Source of the DNA: Caldilineaceae bacterium
Lineage (GTDB): Bacteria > Chloroflexota > Anaerolineae > Caldilineales > Caldilineaceae
DNA: 64,000 bases
Assembly: GCA_020634815.1 (NCBI GenBank)
Contig: JACKBA010000025.1
Coordinates: 1-64,000 of the forward strand
Direction of reading: 5' to 3'
Shown: piece after piece, positions 1-12,093 of the stretch
How the letters are laid out: every line of letters starts with the position of its first letter
How positions within the stretch are numbered: the stretch's first letter is position 1
Made by a program: the position numbers and the translations under genes
The notes under the pieces: model-generated
Told to the model about the DNA's origin: nothing
The model's database searches: none
Seen by the model: only the letters and a program-made list of their open reading frames with translations

Positions 1-1
1 G

Positions 2-229
2 AGCGTGGACGGCGAGAAGTGCTTCGGCTACTGGGCCGCGCAAAACAGCGACTGCTCCATCTGCATCCGCGTCTGCCCGTACAACAAGGATTACCGCAAG
101 TGGTGGGCGCGTGCGGGGCGCCGTCTGGCAGGCACGCCGCTACGCCGGGCGATGCTGTGGCTCGACGACCGGCTGGGCTTTGGGGCGCGGATGAAGCCGG
201 GCGCCTGGTGGGGCCAGCGCAAGCGCTGA
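2..229 (+). CDS. C-terminal end of a reductive dehalogenase / epoxyqueuosine reductase-like iron-sulfur protein (5' truncated)
   Basis: Only the last 75 codons lie in the window; the frame is open to the left edge, so the true start is outside. The visible part has a cysteine-rich ferredoxin-type motif (KCFGYWAAQNSDCSICIRVC, followed by PYNK), the C-x2-C-x3-CP pattern that binds a 4Fe-4S cluster, followed by a basic tail rich in Arg and Trp. This layout resembles the C-terminal ferredoxin segment of reductive dehalogenase-like and QueG-like proteins, many of which are annotated in Chloroflexota without a proven substrate. The catalytic corrinoid domain would be upstream and cannot be checked. 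The tmRNA gene follows after 76 bases. Confidence 0.6.
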   Translation, partial: SVDGEKCFGYWAAQNSDCSICIRVCPYNKDYRKWWARAGRRLAGTPLRRAMLWLDDRLGFGARMKPGAWWGQRKR

Positions 230-265
230 AGCCCCGCACGCGCAGAAATCTAATGCAATGCTAAC

Positions 266-294
266 TTTACTTGGGCGCACATCCGTGCTAGGAT
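266..294 (+). promoter_or_regulatory. putative sigma-70 promoter of the tmRNA gene
   Basis: TTTACT (266-271) and TAGGAT (289-294) are separated by 17 bases and lie just upstream of the mature tmRNA 5' end at 306. Each hexamer matches 4 of 6 consensus bases. Position and spacing fit a promoter, but there is no direct evidence. Confidence 0.4.
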
Positions 295-305
295 CAAGAT
301 GTCAC

Positions 306-715
306 GGGGATGAACGGTCTCGACGGGGCAGGTTGTTCTCAGATGGCAGGCCGTAGAGCGTCGACTACGTTAAAATAGGCGTAACCATACAAATGCCAAA
401 ACAACTGGCAAGGCCTTCAACTTCGGCTACGCGGCTGCCCCTGCGGCACTCGCTGCTTAATTTGAAGCCAAACCCTGACCTCCGCTAAGGGGGTCACGGC
501 CCGCTTCGATGGTGCGACCTGGTCAAGCGCAAGCCGACAAACACAGGAACGCTGCGACAGCCGACGCCGGTAATGCTGTCTAAGGTCATCCGGCTGGTCT
601 GGTAAAGAATCCCGTTGCACGGAGTCCTCCAGACGACATCAAATAGTGCGACTAAGCCTGTAGAGGTCTTTGGACGAATGTTTCGGACGCGGGTTCAACT
701 CCCGCCATCTCCACC
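306..715 (+). ncRNA. ssrA: transfer-messenger RNA (tmRNA)
   Basis: The RNA rescues stalled ribosomes and encodes the degradation tag. The 5' end GGGGATG (306-312) pairs with CATCTCC (706-712) to form the acceptor stem, with one G-U pair. The 3' end carries a T-arm (GGGTTCAACTCCC). The tag reading frame runs from a GCC resume codon at 395 to TAA at 458-460, giving 21 residues that begin AKTTGK and end AAPAALAA, the expected C-terminal signal. The 3' end reads ACC then T, so the last A of CCA is not encoded and must be added. A strong terminator follows at once. Length is about 410 nt, slightly long for a tmRNA. Confidence 0.96.
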
Positions 716-720
716 TGAAG

Positions 721-752
721 AAGGTCCGCCGCACGGCGGGCCTTTTCTTTTT
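721..752 (+). terminator. Rho-independent terminator of ssrA
   Basis: A 10-bp stem (721-730 with 735-744, one G-U pair) closes a GCAC tetraloop and runs into a T-rich tract (CCTTTTCTTTTT). It starts six bases after the tmRNA 3' end. Confidence 0.9.
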
Positions 753-855
753 CCCACGCATCAGCACGCCTTACGAATTCGGTACAACGCCGCCCTGCCC
801 GTATAATCAACTCTCGATTGCGGCCGCGCCGCACTGGAACGGACAGGCAAGGGAT

Positions 856-2103
856 ATGCACGATCAACCGCAACGCAGCGCTCTCTCGCGCCGCACATTT
901 CTACGCCAGGCCACGCTTGGCGCGACGGCGGTCGCACTGAGCGGCTGCACCAGCGCGCTGAACCCGGCGCTCATCACACAAGATCTTGCGCAGATCTATG
1001 CCGCCGCGCTCAGTCAACTGGGGAAACCGCCCATGGAACACGCCCTTCATCCGTCGCTGGTGATCCCGGACGCATCGCTGGAAGTCAAGATCGGGCAGAT
1101 GCTCATGCTCGGCTTCAAGGGCTTCCACGTGGGCGACGACGAGACCATCGTCCATGCGGTGCAGGATCAGCACGTGGGGAATGTGGTCCTCTTCGACCAG
1201 GACCTGAGCACGCGCCGCTCGCGCCCGCGCAACATCGAGTCGCCCGAGCAGGTGCAGCGGCTGTGCGCCGACTTGCAGGGGCTGGCCGCGCTGCCGCTCT
1301 CCATCAGCATCGACCAGGAGGGGGGCGTCATCAACCGGCTCAAGGAGAAGTATGGCTTCCCGGCGACGGTCTCGCACGCTGCACTGGGCGAGCGAGGCGA
1401 TCTCGACTATACGCGCGAACAAAGCGGGGCGATGGCGAAGACCCTGGCGGAGGCGGGCATCACGCTCAACCTGGCGCCGGTGGTCGACGTCAAGGTGAAC
1501 CCCAACAGCCCGATCATCGCGCGGGTCGAGCGCAGCTTTTCGGCGGATCCGGAGGTGGTGGCGGCGCAGGCGGAGGCATTTATCGACGCGCACCACGAGC
1601 AGGGCGTGAAGTGTACGCTGAAGCACTTCCCCGGCCACGGCAGCGCGATTGGTGACACGCATCTCGGCTTTACCGACGTGACCGCTACGTGGGGCGACGG
1701 CGAGTTGCTGCCCTACCGGCATCTCATCGGGCAGGGCAAGGCCGACGCGATTATGACCGCGCACATCTTCAATGCCAATCTCGACCCGGAATTGCCGGCC
1801 ACGCTCTCGCCGGCCGTCATCACCGGGCTGCTGCGCGAGCAGCTTGGCTACGACGGCGTCGTCATCTCGGACGATATCCAGATGCGCGGGATCACCGATC
1901 TCTTCAAAGTGGAGAAGGCCATCGAACTGGCGCTGGTGGCGGGCGTCGACATGATCGCGGTGGCCAACAATCTCACCTACTCCGGCACGATTGCCGATCG
2001 CTTCTTCACCACCGTGAATCGCCTGCTCGACAAGGGCGTGCTCACCGAGGAGCGCATCGACCAATCCTACCGGCGCATCATGCGCATGAAGGGGCTGGCC
2101 TAG
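856..2103 (+). CDS. glycoside hydrolase family 3, NagZ-like beta-N-acetylhexosaminidase, predicted Tat lipoprotein
   Basis: Predicted 415-residue exported hydrolase that would remove beta-linked N-acetylhexosamine, for example from peptidoglycan fragments. The N-terminus has a twin-arginine motif (SRRTFL) followed by a hydrophobic stretch and a lipobox-like LSGC, so the mature protein is probably membrane-anchored outside the cell. The GH3 N-terminal barrel is clear: SIDQEGG, and the NagZ loop KHFPGHG followed by D-T-H that supplies the His/Asp acid-base dyad. ISDD contains the expected Asp nucleophile. No second alpha/beta-sandwich domain is present, as in single-domain NagZ enzymes. The frame stays open upstream through the tmRNA terminator, so the ATG at 856 that begins the Tat signal was preferred. 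Substrate is inferred from family. Confidence 0.88.
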   Translation: MHDQPQRSALSRRTFLRQATLGATAVALSGCTSALNPALITQDLAQIYAAALSQLGKPPMEHALHPSLVIPDASLEVKIGQMLMLGFKGFHVGDDETIVHAVQDQHVGNVVLFDQDLSTRRSRPRNIESPEQVQRLCADLQGLAALPLSISIDQEGGVINRLKEKYGFPATVSHAALGERGDLDYTREQSGAMAKTLAEAGITLNLAPVVDVKVNPNSPIIARVERSFSADPEVVAAQAEAFIDAHHEQGVKCTLKHFPGHGSAIGDTHLGFTDVTATWGDGELLPYRHLIGQGKADAIMTAHIFNANLDPELPATLSPAVITGLLREQLGYDGVVISDDIQMRGITDLFKVEKAIELALVAGVDMIAVANNLTYSGTIADRFFTTVNRLLDKGVLTEERIDQSYRRIMRMKGLA

Positions 2104-2132
2104 CGCGCCGCCCCCCGTATACGCGCCCTCGC

Positions 2133-2612
2133 CTACGCGCCCACATCCACCCCCTCGATCATCTCCTTCAAATGCAGGCGTTCGTGCAGGCCGACGATGC
2201 GCGCCACGTACTCGACGCTCACCGTGCCCAGCGCAGCGTGCGCACCGGTCAATTCCCACGCGTCGTCGGGAATCGTGGGCAGGTAGGCGAGCGTCTCGGC
2301 CCGTTCCTTCTCGAACTCTGCCAGCATCTCGTCCAGCGTCAAGTTGGCGCGCTTGGCGATGCGCGCCGCATTCCACGCGTCCAGGTCGAAATTCTCGATG
2401 ACGGGCATCTCGCTACCGCTGACGACGACCTGCATAAAGCGGCGATGGGCGCGCTCGGCATCGGTCAGGTGTGCGACGATCTCGCGCGGACTCCAGCGGT
2501 CGTCGGCCGGGCGGCGATTCACGGCGTCGGCATCCAGCGACGCGATATAGGCCAGGAATTTGGCGTGGGTGGCGTTGGTCTTGGCGATGATCTCATCAGC
2601 AGTGGCGGACAT
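2133..2612 (-). CDS. DinB / DUF664-like four-helix protein
   Basis: A 159-residue protein with the DinB-like pattern: an N-terminal helix, then WSPREIVAHLTDAERAH, whose His with later His residues (GLHERLHLKEM) probably forms the family's divalent metal site. DinB-fold proteins include mycothiol and bacillithiol transferases and many of unknown role. No specific substrate is evident. The start at 2612 is preceded by AAGGAG seven bases away on the minus strand. It is convergent with the GH3 gene and lies downstream of the MFS gene on the same strand. Confidence 0.8.
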   Translation of the reverse strand: MSATADEIIAKTNATHAKFLAYIASLDADAVNRRPADDRWSPREIVAHLTDAERAHRRFMQVVVSGSEMPVIENFDLDAWNAARIAKRANLTLDEMLAEFEKERAETLAYLPTIPDDAWELTGAHAALGTVSVEYVARIVGLHERLHLKEMIEGVDVGA

Positions 2613-2687
2613 GGTTCGCTCCTTGTCGTTGGTTCTGTGGATGGTGATGCGCCCAAGCATACCATAGCAAAGCACAACACGCGTGGC

Positions 2688-3899
2688 TCACGCCGCTGGC
2701 GTGTCGGCGCCATGCGCACGCCGGTGCCCGACAACATAGACGAGCGCGGCCGCCACCATGGCACAGGCCGCGGCAAAGAGAACGGCGCCGCCGCCGAAGC
2801 CGTCCCACAACATGCCGCCGACGATGGAGCCCAGCGCCCAGCCCAGCCCGCCCTGCGCCGCGCTCACCAGCGCCTGGCCCGTGGCGCGCATGCCGGCCGG
2901 CGCCGACTTGCTCGCATAGGTGACGACGGACATCCAAAAGCCGGCATAGAGCAGCCCCAGGAGTGGCGATGCCGCCAGGATCCAGATCGGCGACGTAGCG
3001 AGCGCCATGAACGAGTAGACCGCGGCAAACCCAAGCAGCCCCACGACGATGAGGCGCGACGGGCGGAAGCGCGCCAGCAGCGCGGCGCCGGCAAACATGA
3101 CCGGAATCTCGGTGATGGCATTGAGCGCATAGGCCAGCCCGACCTGGGCCTCCGTGCCCCCCAGAGCCAGGATGCGCAGGCCGATGAAGCTGATGAAACC
3201 GGCCGCGCCCGCGCCCATGAGTACATTCATGGCCAGGAAACTGGTATAGCCCGCCTGCTTGCGCATGAGCTTGAGGCCGGTGATGAGGTTCGTGCGCTGG
3301 GCAATGCGCTCGACCGGCAGCAACAAGGCCAGAAAAGTGCAGCCGATCGCCAGCAGGAGGCCGTGGATCCAGAAAATGGCGTCCAGGTCGCGCGTGGAGA
3401 GGATCTGTCCCAGGCCGTAGCTGGCCATGACGAAGCCGATGCTGCCAAAGAGCCGCTGGCGCCCGTAGCTGGCACCCGTGCGCCCGACGATGTCCATCAC
3501 CGCGCTGTCGACCAGGGCCGGCGCCGGCGCGCGGAAGAAGACCATGACGACGACCAGGATCAGGATCGGCCAGAAGCCCGTCGTCCAGAGGAAGGCGAAG
3601 GAGATCACGCCGGCGCCCAGCGTGCAGAGCGCCAGCACCTGCTGGTGAATCTGCCAGCGGTCGGCAACGGCGCCCCAAAAGGGGTTGGCGAGCAGCGCCA
3701 TGATGGGCGGCAGGCTGCCGATGAGTCCGATCTCCGTGCCGGAGAGGCCTTGCGTCCCCAGGTAGACGTTGAAGAAGGGCGCAATCGCGCCGATGGCGGT
3801 AAAGAAGACCAGGTAATAAAGCTTGGCCACCCACAGGCGCGAAGGCGCCGTTTGCTGGCCGGCTAACGGACGCTGAAGCGTCCAGGACATGCGACTCAT
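2688..3899 (-). CDS. major facilitator superfamily transporter (MFS_1-like)
   Basis: About 403 residues with roughly 12 hydrophobic segments and the MFS loop between helices 2 and 3 (NPFWGAVADRWQ, a variant of the G-x3-D-R-x-G motif). The N-terminal half resembles LacY/nucleoside-symporter type MFS carriers (FFNVYLGTQGLSGTEIGLI). Substrate cannot be inferred. The start is uncertain: ATGs at 3932, 3899 and 3890 are all possible, none with a strong ribosome site; 3899 was chosen because it starts shortly before the first membrane helix. It is divergent from ppa and followed on its strand by the DinB-like gene. Confidence 0.82.
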   Translation of the reverse strand: MSRMSWTLQRPLAGQQTAPSRLWVAKLYYLVFFTAIGAIAPFFNVYLGTQGLSGTEIGLIGSLPPIMALLANPFWGAVADRWQIHQQVLALCTLGAGVISFAFLWTTGFWPILILVVVMVFFRAPAPALVDSAVMDIVGRTGASYGRQRLFGSIGFVMASYGLGQILSTRDLDAIFWIHGLLLAIGCTFLALLLPVERIAQRTNLITGLKLMRKQAGYTSFLAMNVLMGAGAAGFISFIGLRILALGGTEAQVGLAYALNAITEIPVMFAGAALLARFRPSRLIVVGLLGFAAVYSFMALATSPIWILAASPLLGLLYAGFWMSVVTYASKSAPAGMRATGQALVSAAQGGLGWALGSIVGGMLWDGFGGGAVLFAAACAMVAAALVYVVGHRRAHGADTPAA

Positions 3900-4064
3900 A
3901 CGGAGTATGAACCCTGCTTTCCGAAACTCCATGGCGCCGACATGCACGGCGCACCGCAATGCGAAAGGCCGCCGCAAACGGCGACGACCATAACCATGCA
4001 CGATACTCCAACGCAAGCCTTCATGCAAACAGGCGCTGCGCCGAAGCAATCATTGGTTTTCGCT

Positions 4065-4093
4065 TTGGTTTCGGCGCAAGGCTCTGGCATAAT
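4065..4093 (+). promoter_or_regulatory. putative sigma-70 promoter of ppa
   Basis: TTGGTT (4065-4070), a 17-base spacer and CATAAT (4088-4093, 5 of 6 consensus) lie about 45 bases before the ppa start. This is the best promoter candidate in the divergent interval. Confidence 0.45.
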
Positions 4094-4138
4094 AGGCATA
4101 CTGACGTTCCGTGCTCGAACACACCCGGAGAGGTGTCC

Positions 4139-4756
4139 ATGTCTAGCAAATTTCCGCCGCCCTTCTATCGCTGGCGTCCGCACCCGTGGCATGGCCTCGA
4201 TGTAGGGCCGAACCCGCCCGAAGTCGTTCATGCCTTTATCGAGATCACCCCCTTCGACCTGATCAAATATGAGATCGACAAGAAGACGGGCTATATCCGG
4301 GTCGACCGGCCGCAGCGCAGTTCGTCGCAGCCGCCCGCCCTCTACGGTTTCATCCCGCGCACCTATTGCGACCAGAACGTGGCGGAGCTATCGCAGAACG
4401 CCACGCGCGGCGACGGCGACCCACTCGACATTTGCGTGCTTAGCGAGCGGCCCATCAATCGCGGCGAGGTGATCCTCAACGCTCGGGTCGTCGGCGGGCT
4501 GGATGTCAATGACCACGGCGAGGCCGACGACAAGATCATCGCCATCCTCGAAAATGACAACGTGTGGGGCAACGCACGTGACATCACGGACCTGCCCGAC
4601 ATTCTCATCGAGCGCCTGCGCCACTACTTTTCAACGTACAAGATGATCCCAGGGCAGGAACTGGCCCTCACCGTCGATCGTGTATACGGCCGCGAACATG
4701 CGCTGCGCGTGGTGCAGGCGGCCATGCAGGATTACTTCATCGAGTATGGCGATTGA
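4139..4756 (+). CDS. ppa: inorganic pyrophosphatase, family I
   Basis: Cytoplasmic Mg-dependent enzyme hydrolysing pyrophosphate to two phosphates, pulling biosynthetic reactions forward. The 205 residues include the family I signature GDGDPLDICVL with its metal-binding aspartates, the upstream YGFIPRTYC segment and the closing ENDNVW/RLRHYF region. Length is slightly above the usual 170-180 because of a short N-terminal extension (FPPPFYRWRPHPWHGL) seen in many longer bacterial homologues. ATG 4139 is preceded by GGAGAGG. The stop overlaps the next gene by 11 bases, suggesting translational coupling with the GNAT gene. Confidence 0.93.
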   Translation: MSSKFPPPFYRWRPHPWHGLDVGPNPPEVVHAFIEITPFDLIKYEIDKKTGYIRVDRPQRSSSQPPALYGFIPRTYCDQNVAELSQNATRGDGDPLDICVLSERPINRGEVILNARVVGGLDVNDHGEADDKIIAILENDNVWGNARDITDLPDILIERLRHYFSTYKMIPGQELALTVDRVYGREHALRVVQAAMQDYFIEYGD

Positions 4757-5243
4757 GATCGTACGCGCCACGCGTGAAAACGCCGTGCGCCTGACCCAGA
4801 TTGCCCATTCGGCCAAGAGCTTTTGGGGCTATCCGTCGCGCTGGATCGAGTTGTGGCGCGACCAGTTGACCATCTCAGTCGCCTACGTCGAGCGCAACGA
4901 AGTCTATGCCGCCGTGGATGAGGACGCTGTCATCCTCGGCTTTTACGCGCTGAGCGGCAGTGGTGAGCGGCTTTCGCTCGATCACATGTGGGTCCAGCCA
5001 AGCTCGTTTGGCGCAGGGGTCGGGCGCATCCTCTTCGACCATGCCGTCGACCGAGCGCGGGAGATGGGCGCAGCCGTGCTGGAAATCGAGAGCGACCCGC
5101 ACGCCGAGGGCTTCTACCAGCGCATGGGCGCCGAAACCATCGGCGAAGTGACCTACGAACTGGATGGGCAGCCCCGCTCGCTGCCGCTGCTCCTGGTCAC
5201 ATTGACGCCGGACAATCCGCCGGCACAGCACGGAGGGGAGTGA
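4746..5243 (+). CDS. GNAT-family N-acetyltransferase
   Basis: A 165-residue acyl-CoA-dependent acetyltransferase. The acetyl-CoA loop is seen in the stretch MWVQPSSFGAGVGRILF (a Q/R-x2-G-x-G/A variant), followed by an amphipathic helix and the beta-bulge segment AAVLEIESDPHAEGFYQRMG, whose EGFYQRMG matches the common GFYxrxGF end of GNAT proteins. Substrate is unknown. It begins inside ppa and is followed after two bases by a methyltransferase gene, forming a compact four-gene run with ppa and the YjbQ gene. Confidence 0.85.
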   Translation: MAIEIVRATRENAVRLTQIAHSAKSFWGYPSRWIELWRDQLTISVAYVERNEVYAAVDEDAVILGFYALSGSGERLSLDHMWVQPSSFGAGVGRILFDHAVDRAREMGAAVLEIESDPHAEGFYQRMGAETIGEVTYELDGQPRSLPLLLVTLTPDNPPAQHGGE

Positions 5244-5245
5244 GC

Positions 5246-5866
5246 GTGTCCACCGACGCACAACCGACCTGGCGTGAGCGATGGGAAGATCACTACGCAT
5301 CGGGGCACACGCCCTGGGACACGCAGATTACCCCGCCGGAAGTCGAGGCATTCTGGGCAGCGGGCCGGCTGGGTGGTGACGGGCTGGCGCTCGACATCGG
5401 CTGCGGACCCGGCACGAATGTGCGCTATCTGGCGCGCCAGGGATTGACGGCCATTGGCTTCGACATTGCCCTCCAGCCGCTGCTGACCGGGCGGCAGCGC
5501 ATCGCCACCCACGCCGCGGACGTCGCCGATCGCACGCACTTCGTCCAGGCCGACGTGACGCGGCTGCCGCTGACCGGCGCCGGTGCAGCCTACATCCTCG
5601 ACGTCGGCTGCTTTCACGGCGTGCGCCCCACCGAACGCGACAGCTACGTCGCCGGCATCGTCGCCAACCTGCGCCCCGGCGGCTACTACCAACTCTATGC
5701 CTTTGACCGCACGCCAGAGATGGCGGCCGATCCGGACCGCAAGCTCATGGGCGTCGAAGAAAATGAAATTGCGCAGCGCTTCACACCGCAGCTCACCATC
5801 GTCGAAATCATCCGCGCGCGCCCCGATCGCTATCCATGTCGATGGTATCTACTGCAAAAACCGTGA
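5246..5866 (+). CDS. class I SAM-dependent methyltransferase
   Basis: A 206-residue Rossmann-fold methyltransferase. Motif I is LDIGCGPGTN, with an acidic residue at the end of strand 2 (GFDIA) and the later FVQADVTRLPL and ILDVGCFHGV segments. The region WRERWEDHYASGHTPWDTQ resembles thiopurine/TehB-type small-molecule methyltransferases. No substrate can be assigned. GTG 5246 was preferred because GGAGGGG lies 5-10 bases upstream; an in-frame GTG at 5240 is possible. It is part of the ppa run. Confidence 0.82.
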   Translation: MSTDAQPTWRERWEDHYASGHTPWDTQITPPEVEAFWAAGRLGGDGLALDIGCGPGTNVRYLARQGLTAIGFDIALQPLLTGRQRIATHAADVADRTHFVQADVTRLPLTGAGAAYILDVGCFHGVRPTERDSYVAGIVANLRPGGYYQLYAFDRTPEMAADPDRKLMGVEENEIAQRFTPQLTIVEIIRARPDRYPCRWYLLQKP

Positions 5867-5873
5867 GGCACCC

Positions 5874-6305
5874 ATGACCCGATGGTATCAGCGCCAGATC
5901 ACCCTGGCGCCGCGCAGCCGCGGCCTTCATCTGATCACCGACGAGGTGGTGCGCCAGTTGCCGGAGTTGCATGGCCTGGGCGTCGGCATTGCACACTTCT
6001 TCCTGCAACACACCTCGGCGTCGCTCGCCATCAACGAGAACGCCGACCCGGAGGTGCGCGCCGACCTTGAGGCCTGCCTGCAACGCCTGGCGCCGGAGGA
6101 TGCGCCGTACTACACCCACACCTACGAGGGGGCGGACGACATGCCGGCACACATCAAAGCCGTGCTGATCGGCGCCCAGGTCACCGTGCCGATCACGAAT
6201 GGCCGCCTGAACCTGGGCGTGTGGCAGGGACTCTACCTCTGCGAGCATCGCCAGCACGCCAATCCCCGCCGCCTCATCGCTACGCTCTGGGGCATGCCGG
6301 TCTGA
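5874..6305 (+). CDS. YjbQ-family protein (UPF0047)
   Basis: A 143-residue protein with all hallmark motifs of the YjbQ/UPF0047 family: HTSASLAINENADPEVRADL, DDMPAHIKAVLIG and NLGVWQGLYLCEHR. The fold is a beta-sandwich forming oligomers with conserved His/Glu residues at a probable metal or anion site. Members have been linked to weak thiamine-phosphate synthase activity, but the physiological role is unsettled. It starts seven bases after the methyltransferase stop and ends the short operon. Confidence 0.9.
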   Translation: MTRWYQRQITLAPRSRGLHLITDEVVRQLPELHGLGVGIAHFFLQHTSASLAINENADPEVRADLEACLQRLAPEDAPYYTHTYEGADDMPAHIKAVLIGAQVTVPITNGRLNLGVWQGLYLCEHRQHANPRRLIATLWGMPV

Positions 6306-6357
6306 AGCGCCCTGCCCGCCGCGCCGAGCGAGAAATCGGTTCCGCTTTTGCGCCGGT

Positions 6358-6387
6358 TTGAAGCTTGTTTGTGACATAGTGTACAAT
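6358..6387 (+). promoter_or_regulatory. putative sigma-70 promoter of gltB
   Basis: TTGAAG (6358-6363) and TACAAT (6382-6387, 5 of 6 consensus) are 18 bases apart in the 337-base gap before gltB. The predicted transcript would have a leader of about 250 bases. Confidence 0.5.
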
Positions 6388-6642
6388 TCACGCTACGAAG
6401 AAGCCGCGGCGCACCCCCAACATCCGCCCGCTGAATTGTGACCTGATGCGTGAGGACGCGCAGCGCAGCGCAATTTGCCTCCTCTTCACACCGCTCCGTG
6501 AACGCAACAATCTGATCCCTGCGACGGTCAAGCTGTCGCGGCGAACGGCCATGTTCCGGCCGATACGCCGTCAGTCAGCCACCTGCGCACCGTGAACCTG
6601 GGCCCGACTGCGTCGGGCGGCGTTTGCATGAAGGAGAATCTT
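6388..6642 (+). other. long gltB leader with hairpin next to the ribosome-binding site
   Basis: The interval has no convincing gene. It contains possible hairpins: GCGAC/GTCGC around 6520-6540, a GGCC inverted repeat near 6548-6562, and a perfect 7-bp stem with a TGC loop (GCCCGAC at 6602-6608 with GTCGGGC at 6612-6618). The last is 12 bases before the AAGGAG ribosome site of gltB at 6631-6636. It could be a translational control element, but no known riboswitch class was recognised. Confidence 0.3.
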
Positions 6643-11325
<4,683 letters not shown>

Positions 11326-11457
11326 GCGACACGTGGTGCAGCACAATGCGGTTTTTTGCAGCGATTGAACGTGCTAAACTGAAACGGGCATTGAGCAGGC
11401 ACGCAGACAGTTGTAGCTGGCAAAAGTCGTAATGGGTCGGTGGTCGAGGAGAGCAGA

Positions 11458-11697
11458 ATGGTAAGCGCAAAGTGGCGGAAACGAATCCAGACTGCGGAAG
11501 ATCTGCATCACGGCGATCCATGCATTGCCGGGACGCGGATACCGGTCGTCACGATTGTCAGCAGCCTGGCCGATGGGATGACCGCCGCCGAGGTGCTCGC
11601 CGAGTATCCACAGTTGTCGCTGGAAGATATCTATGCTGCCCTTGCCTACGCGGCGGACAGTGTCCGTCATGAATCCGTTGTGCCGCTTCCTGCCTAG
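11458..11697 (+). CDS. DUF433-family protein, probable antitoxin
   Basis: A 79-residue protein with the DUF433 pattern: GDPCIAGTRIPVVTIV followed by an HTH-like segment (GMTAAEVLAEYPQLSLEDIYAAL). DUF433 proteins are commonly the DNA-binding antitoxin partner of PIN-like toxins (VapB-like). The upstream in-frame GTG at 11440 is less likely than ATG 11458, which has GAGGAG six bases upstream. It is eight bases from the DUF5615 gene and sits between gltB and gltD on the same strand. Confidence 0.85.
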   Translation: MVSAKWRKRIQTAEDLHHGDPCIAGTRIPVVTIVSSLADGMTAAEVLAEYPQLSLEDIYAALAYAADSVRHESVVPLPA

Positions 11698-11705
11698 CTG
11701 ACGTC

Positions 11706-12074
11706 ATGCACATCAAAGTGGATGAGGACTTGCCGGCTGCAGTAGCTACACATCTGCGCGGCAAAGGCTACGAAGCTAGCACAGTGACCGAACAAGGCAT
11801 GGGCGGCTGGAAAGACCCACGTTTGTGGCAGGCGGTTCAAACAGCTGGACAGTTTCTGATCACTGCGGACAAGGGCTTTGGCGATATTCGTCAATACCCG
11901 CCCGGACAGCATGCGGGCGTGTTGGTGCTGCGGCCAGATGAAGATGGCATAAAGCCGATGATCGATCTGATGGCACGTGTGCTTGCTGCATACGACATCC
12001 GTGAGTTGGCTGGAACGGTGACTGTTGTGTCGCCGCGCAGTATCCGTGTGCGCCGGGCGTCATCAGCACCCTAA
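11706..12074 (+). CDS. DUF5615 PIN-like protein, probable toxin
   Basis: A 122-residue protein with the PIN-like (Mut7-C-related) arrangement: an N-terminal VDEDLP containing the first acidic residues, a short helical core, then ITADKGFGDIRQYPP with the second acidic cluster and the typical GVLVLR strand. These acidic residues would hold the metal of a ribonuclease. DUF5615 genes are usually paired with DUF433 genes, as here, so a VapBC-like toxin-antitoxin function is the best inference. No strong ribosome site is visible; translation is probably coupled to the preceding gene. Confidence 0.82.
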   Translation: MHIKVDEDLPAAVATHLRGKGYEASTVTEQGMGGWKDPRLWQAVQTAGQFLITADKGFGDIRQYPPGQHAGVLVLRPDEDGIKPMIDLMARVLAAYDIRELAGTVTVVSPRSIRVRRASSAP

Positions 12075-12093
12075 ACTCTGGGAGAAAGAATCG

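Noticed and set aside
670..855. Upstream extension of the GH3 frame into the tmRNA
   Set aside because: It would translate the tmRNA 3' end and its terminator; the Tat signal starts at 856.
901..2376. A 491-codon open frame on the minus strand opposite the GH3 gene
   Set aside because: Composition is Arg/His/Ala-rich without motifs, as expected from the complement of a GC-rich coding gene; the plus frame has clear GH3 motifs.
1689..3866. A 725-codon plus-strand open frame across GH3, DinB and MFS genes
   Set aside because: It runs antisense to two genes and out of frame in a third; the sequence is low-complexity Arg/Ala/Gly.
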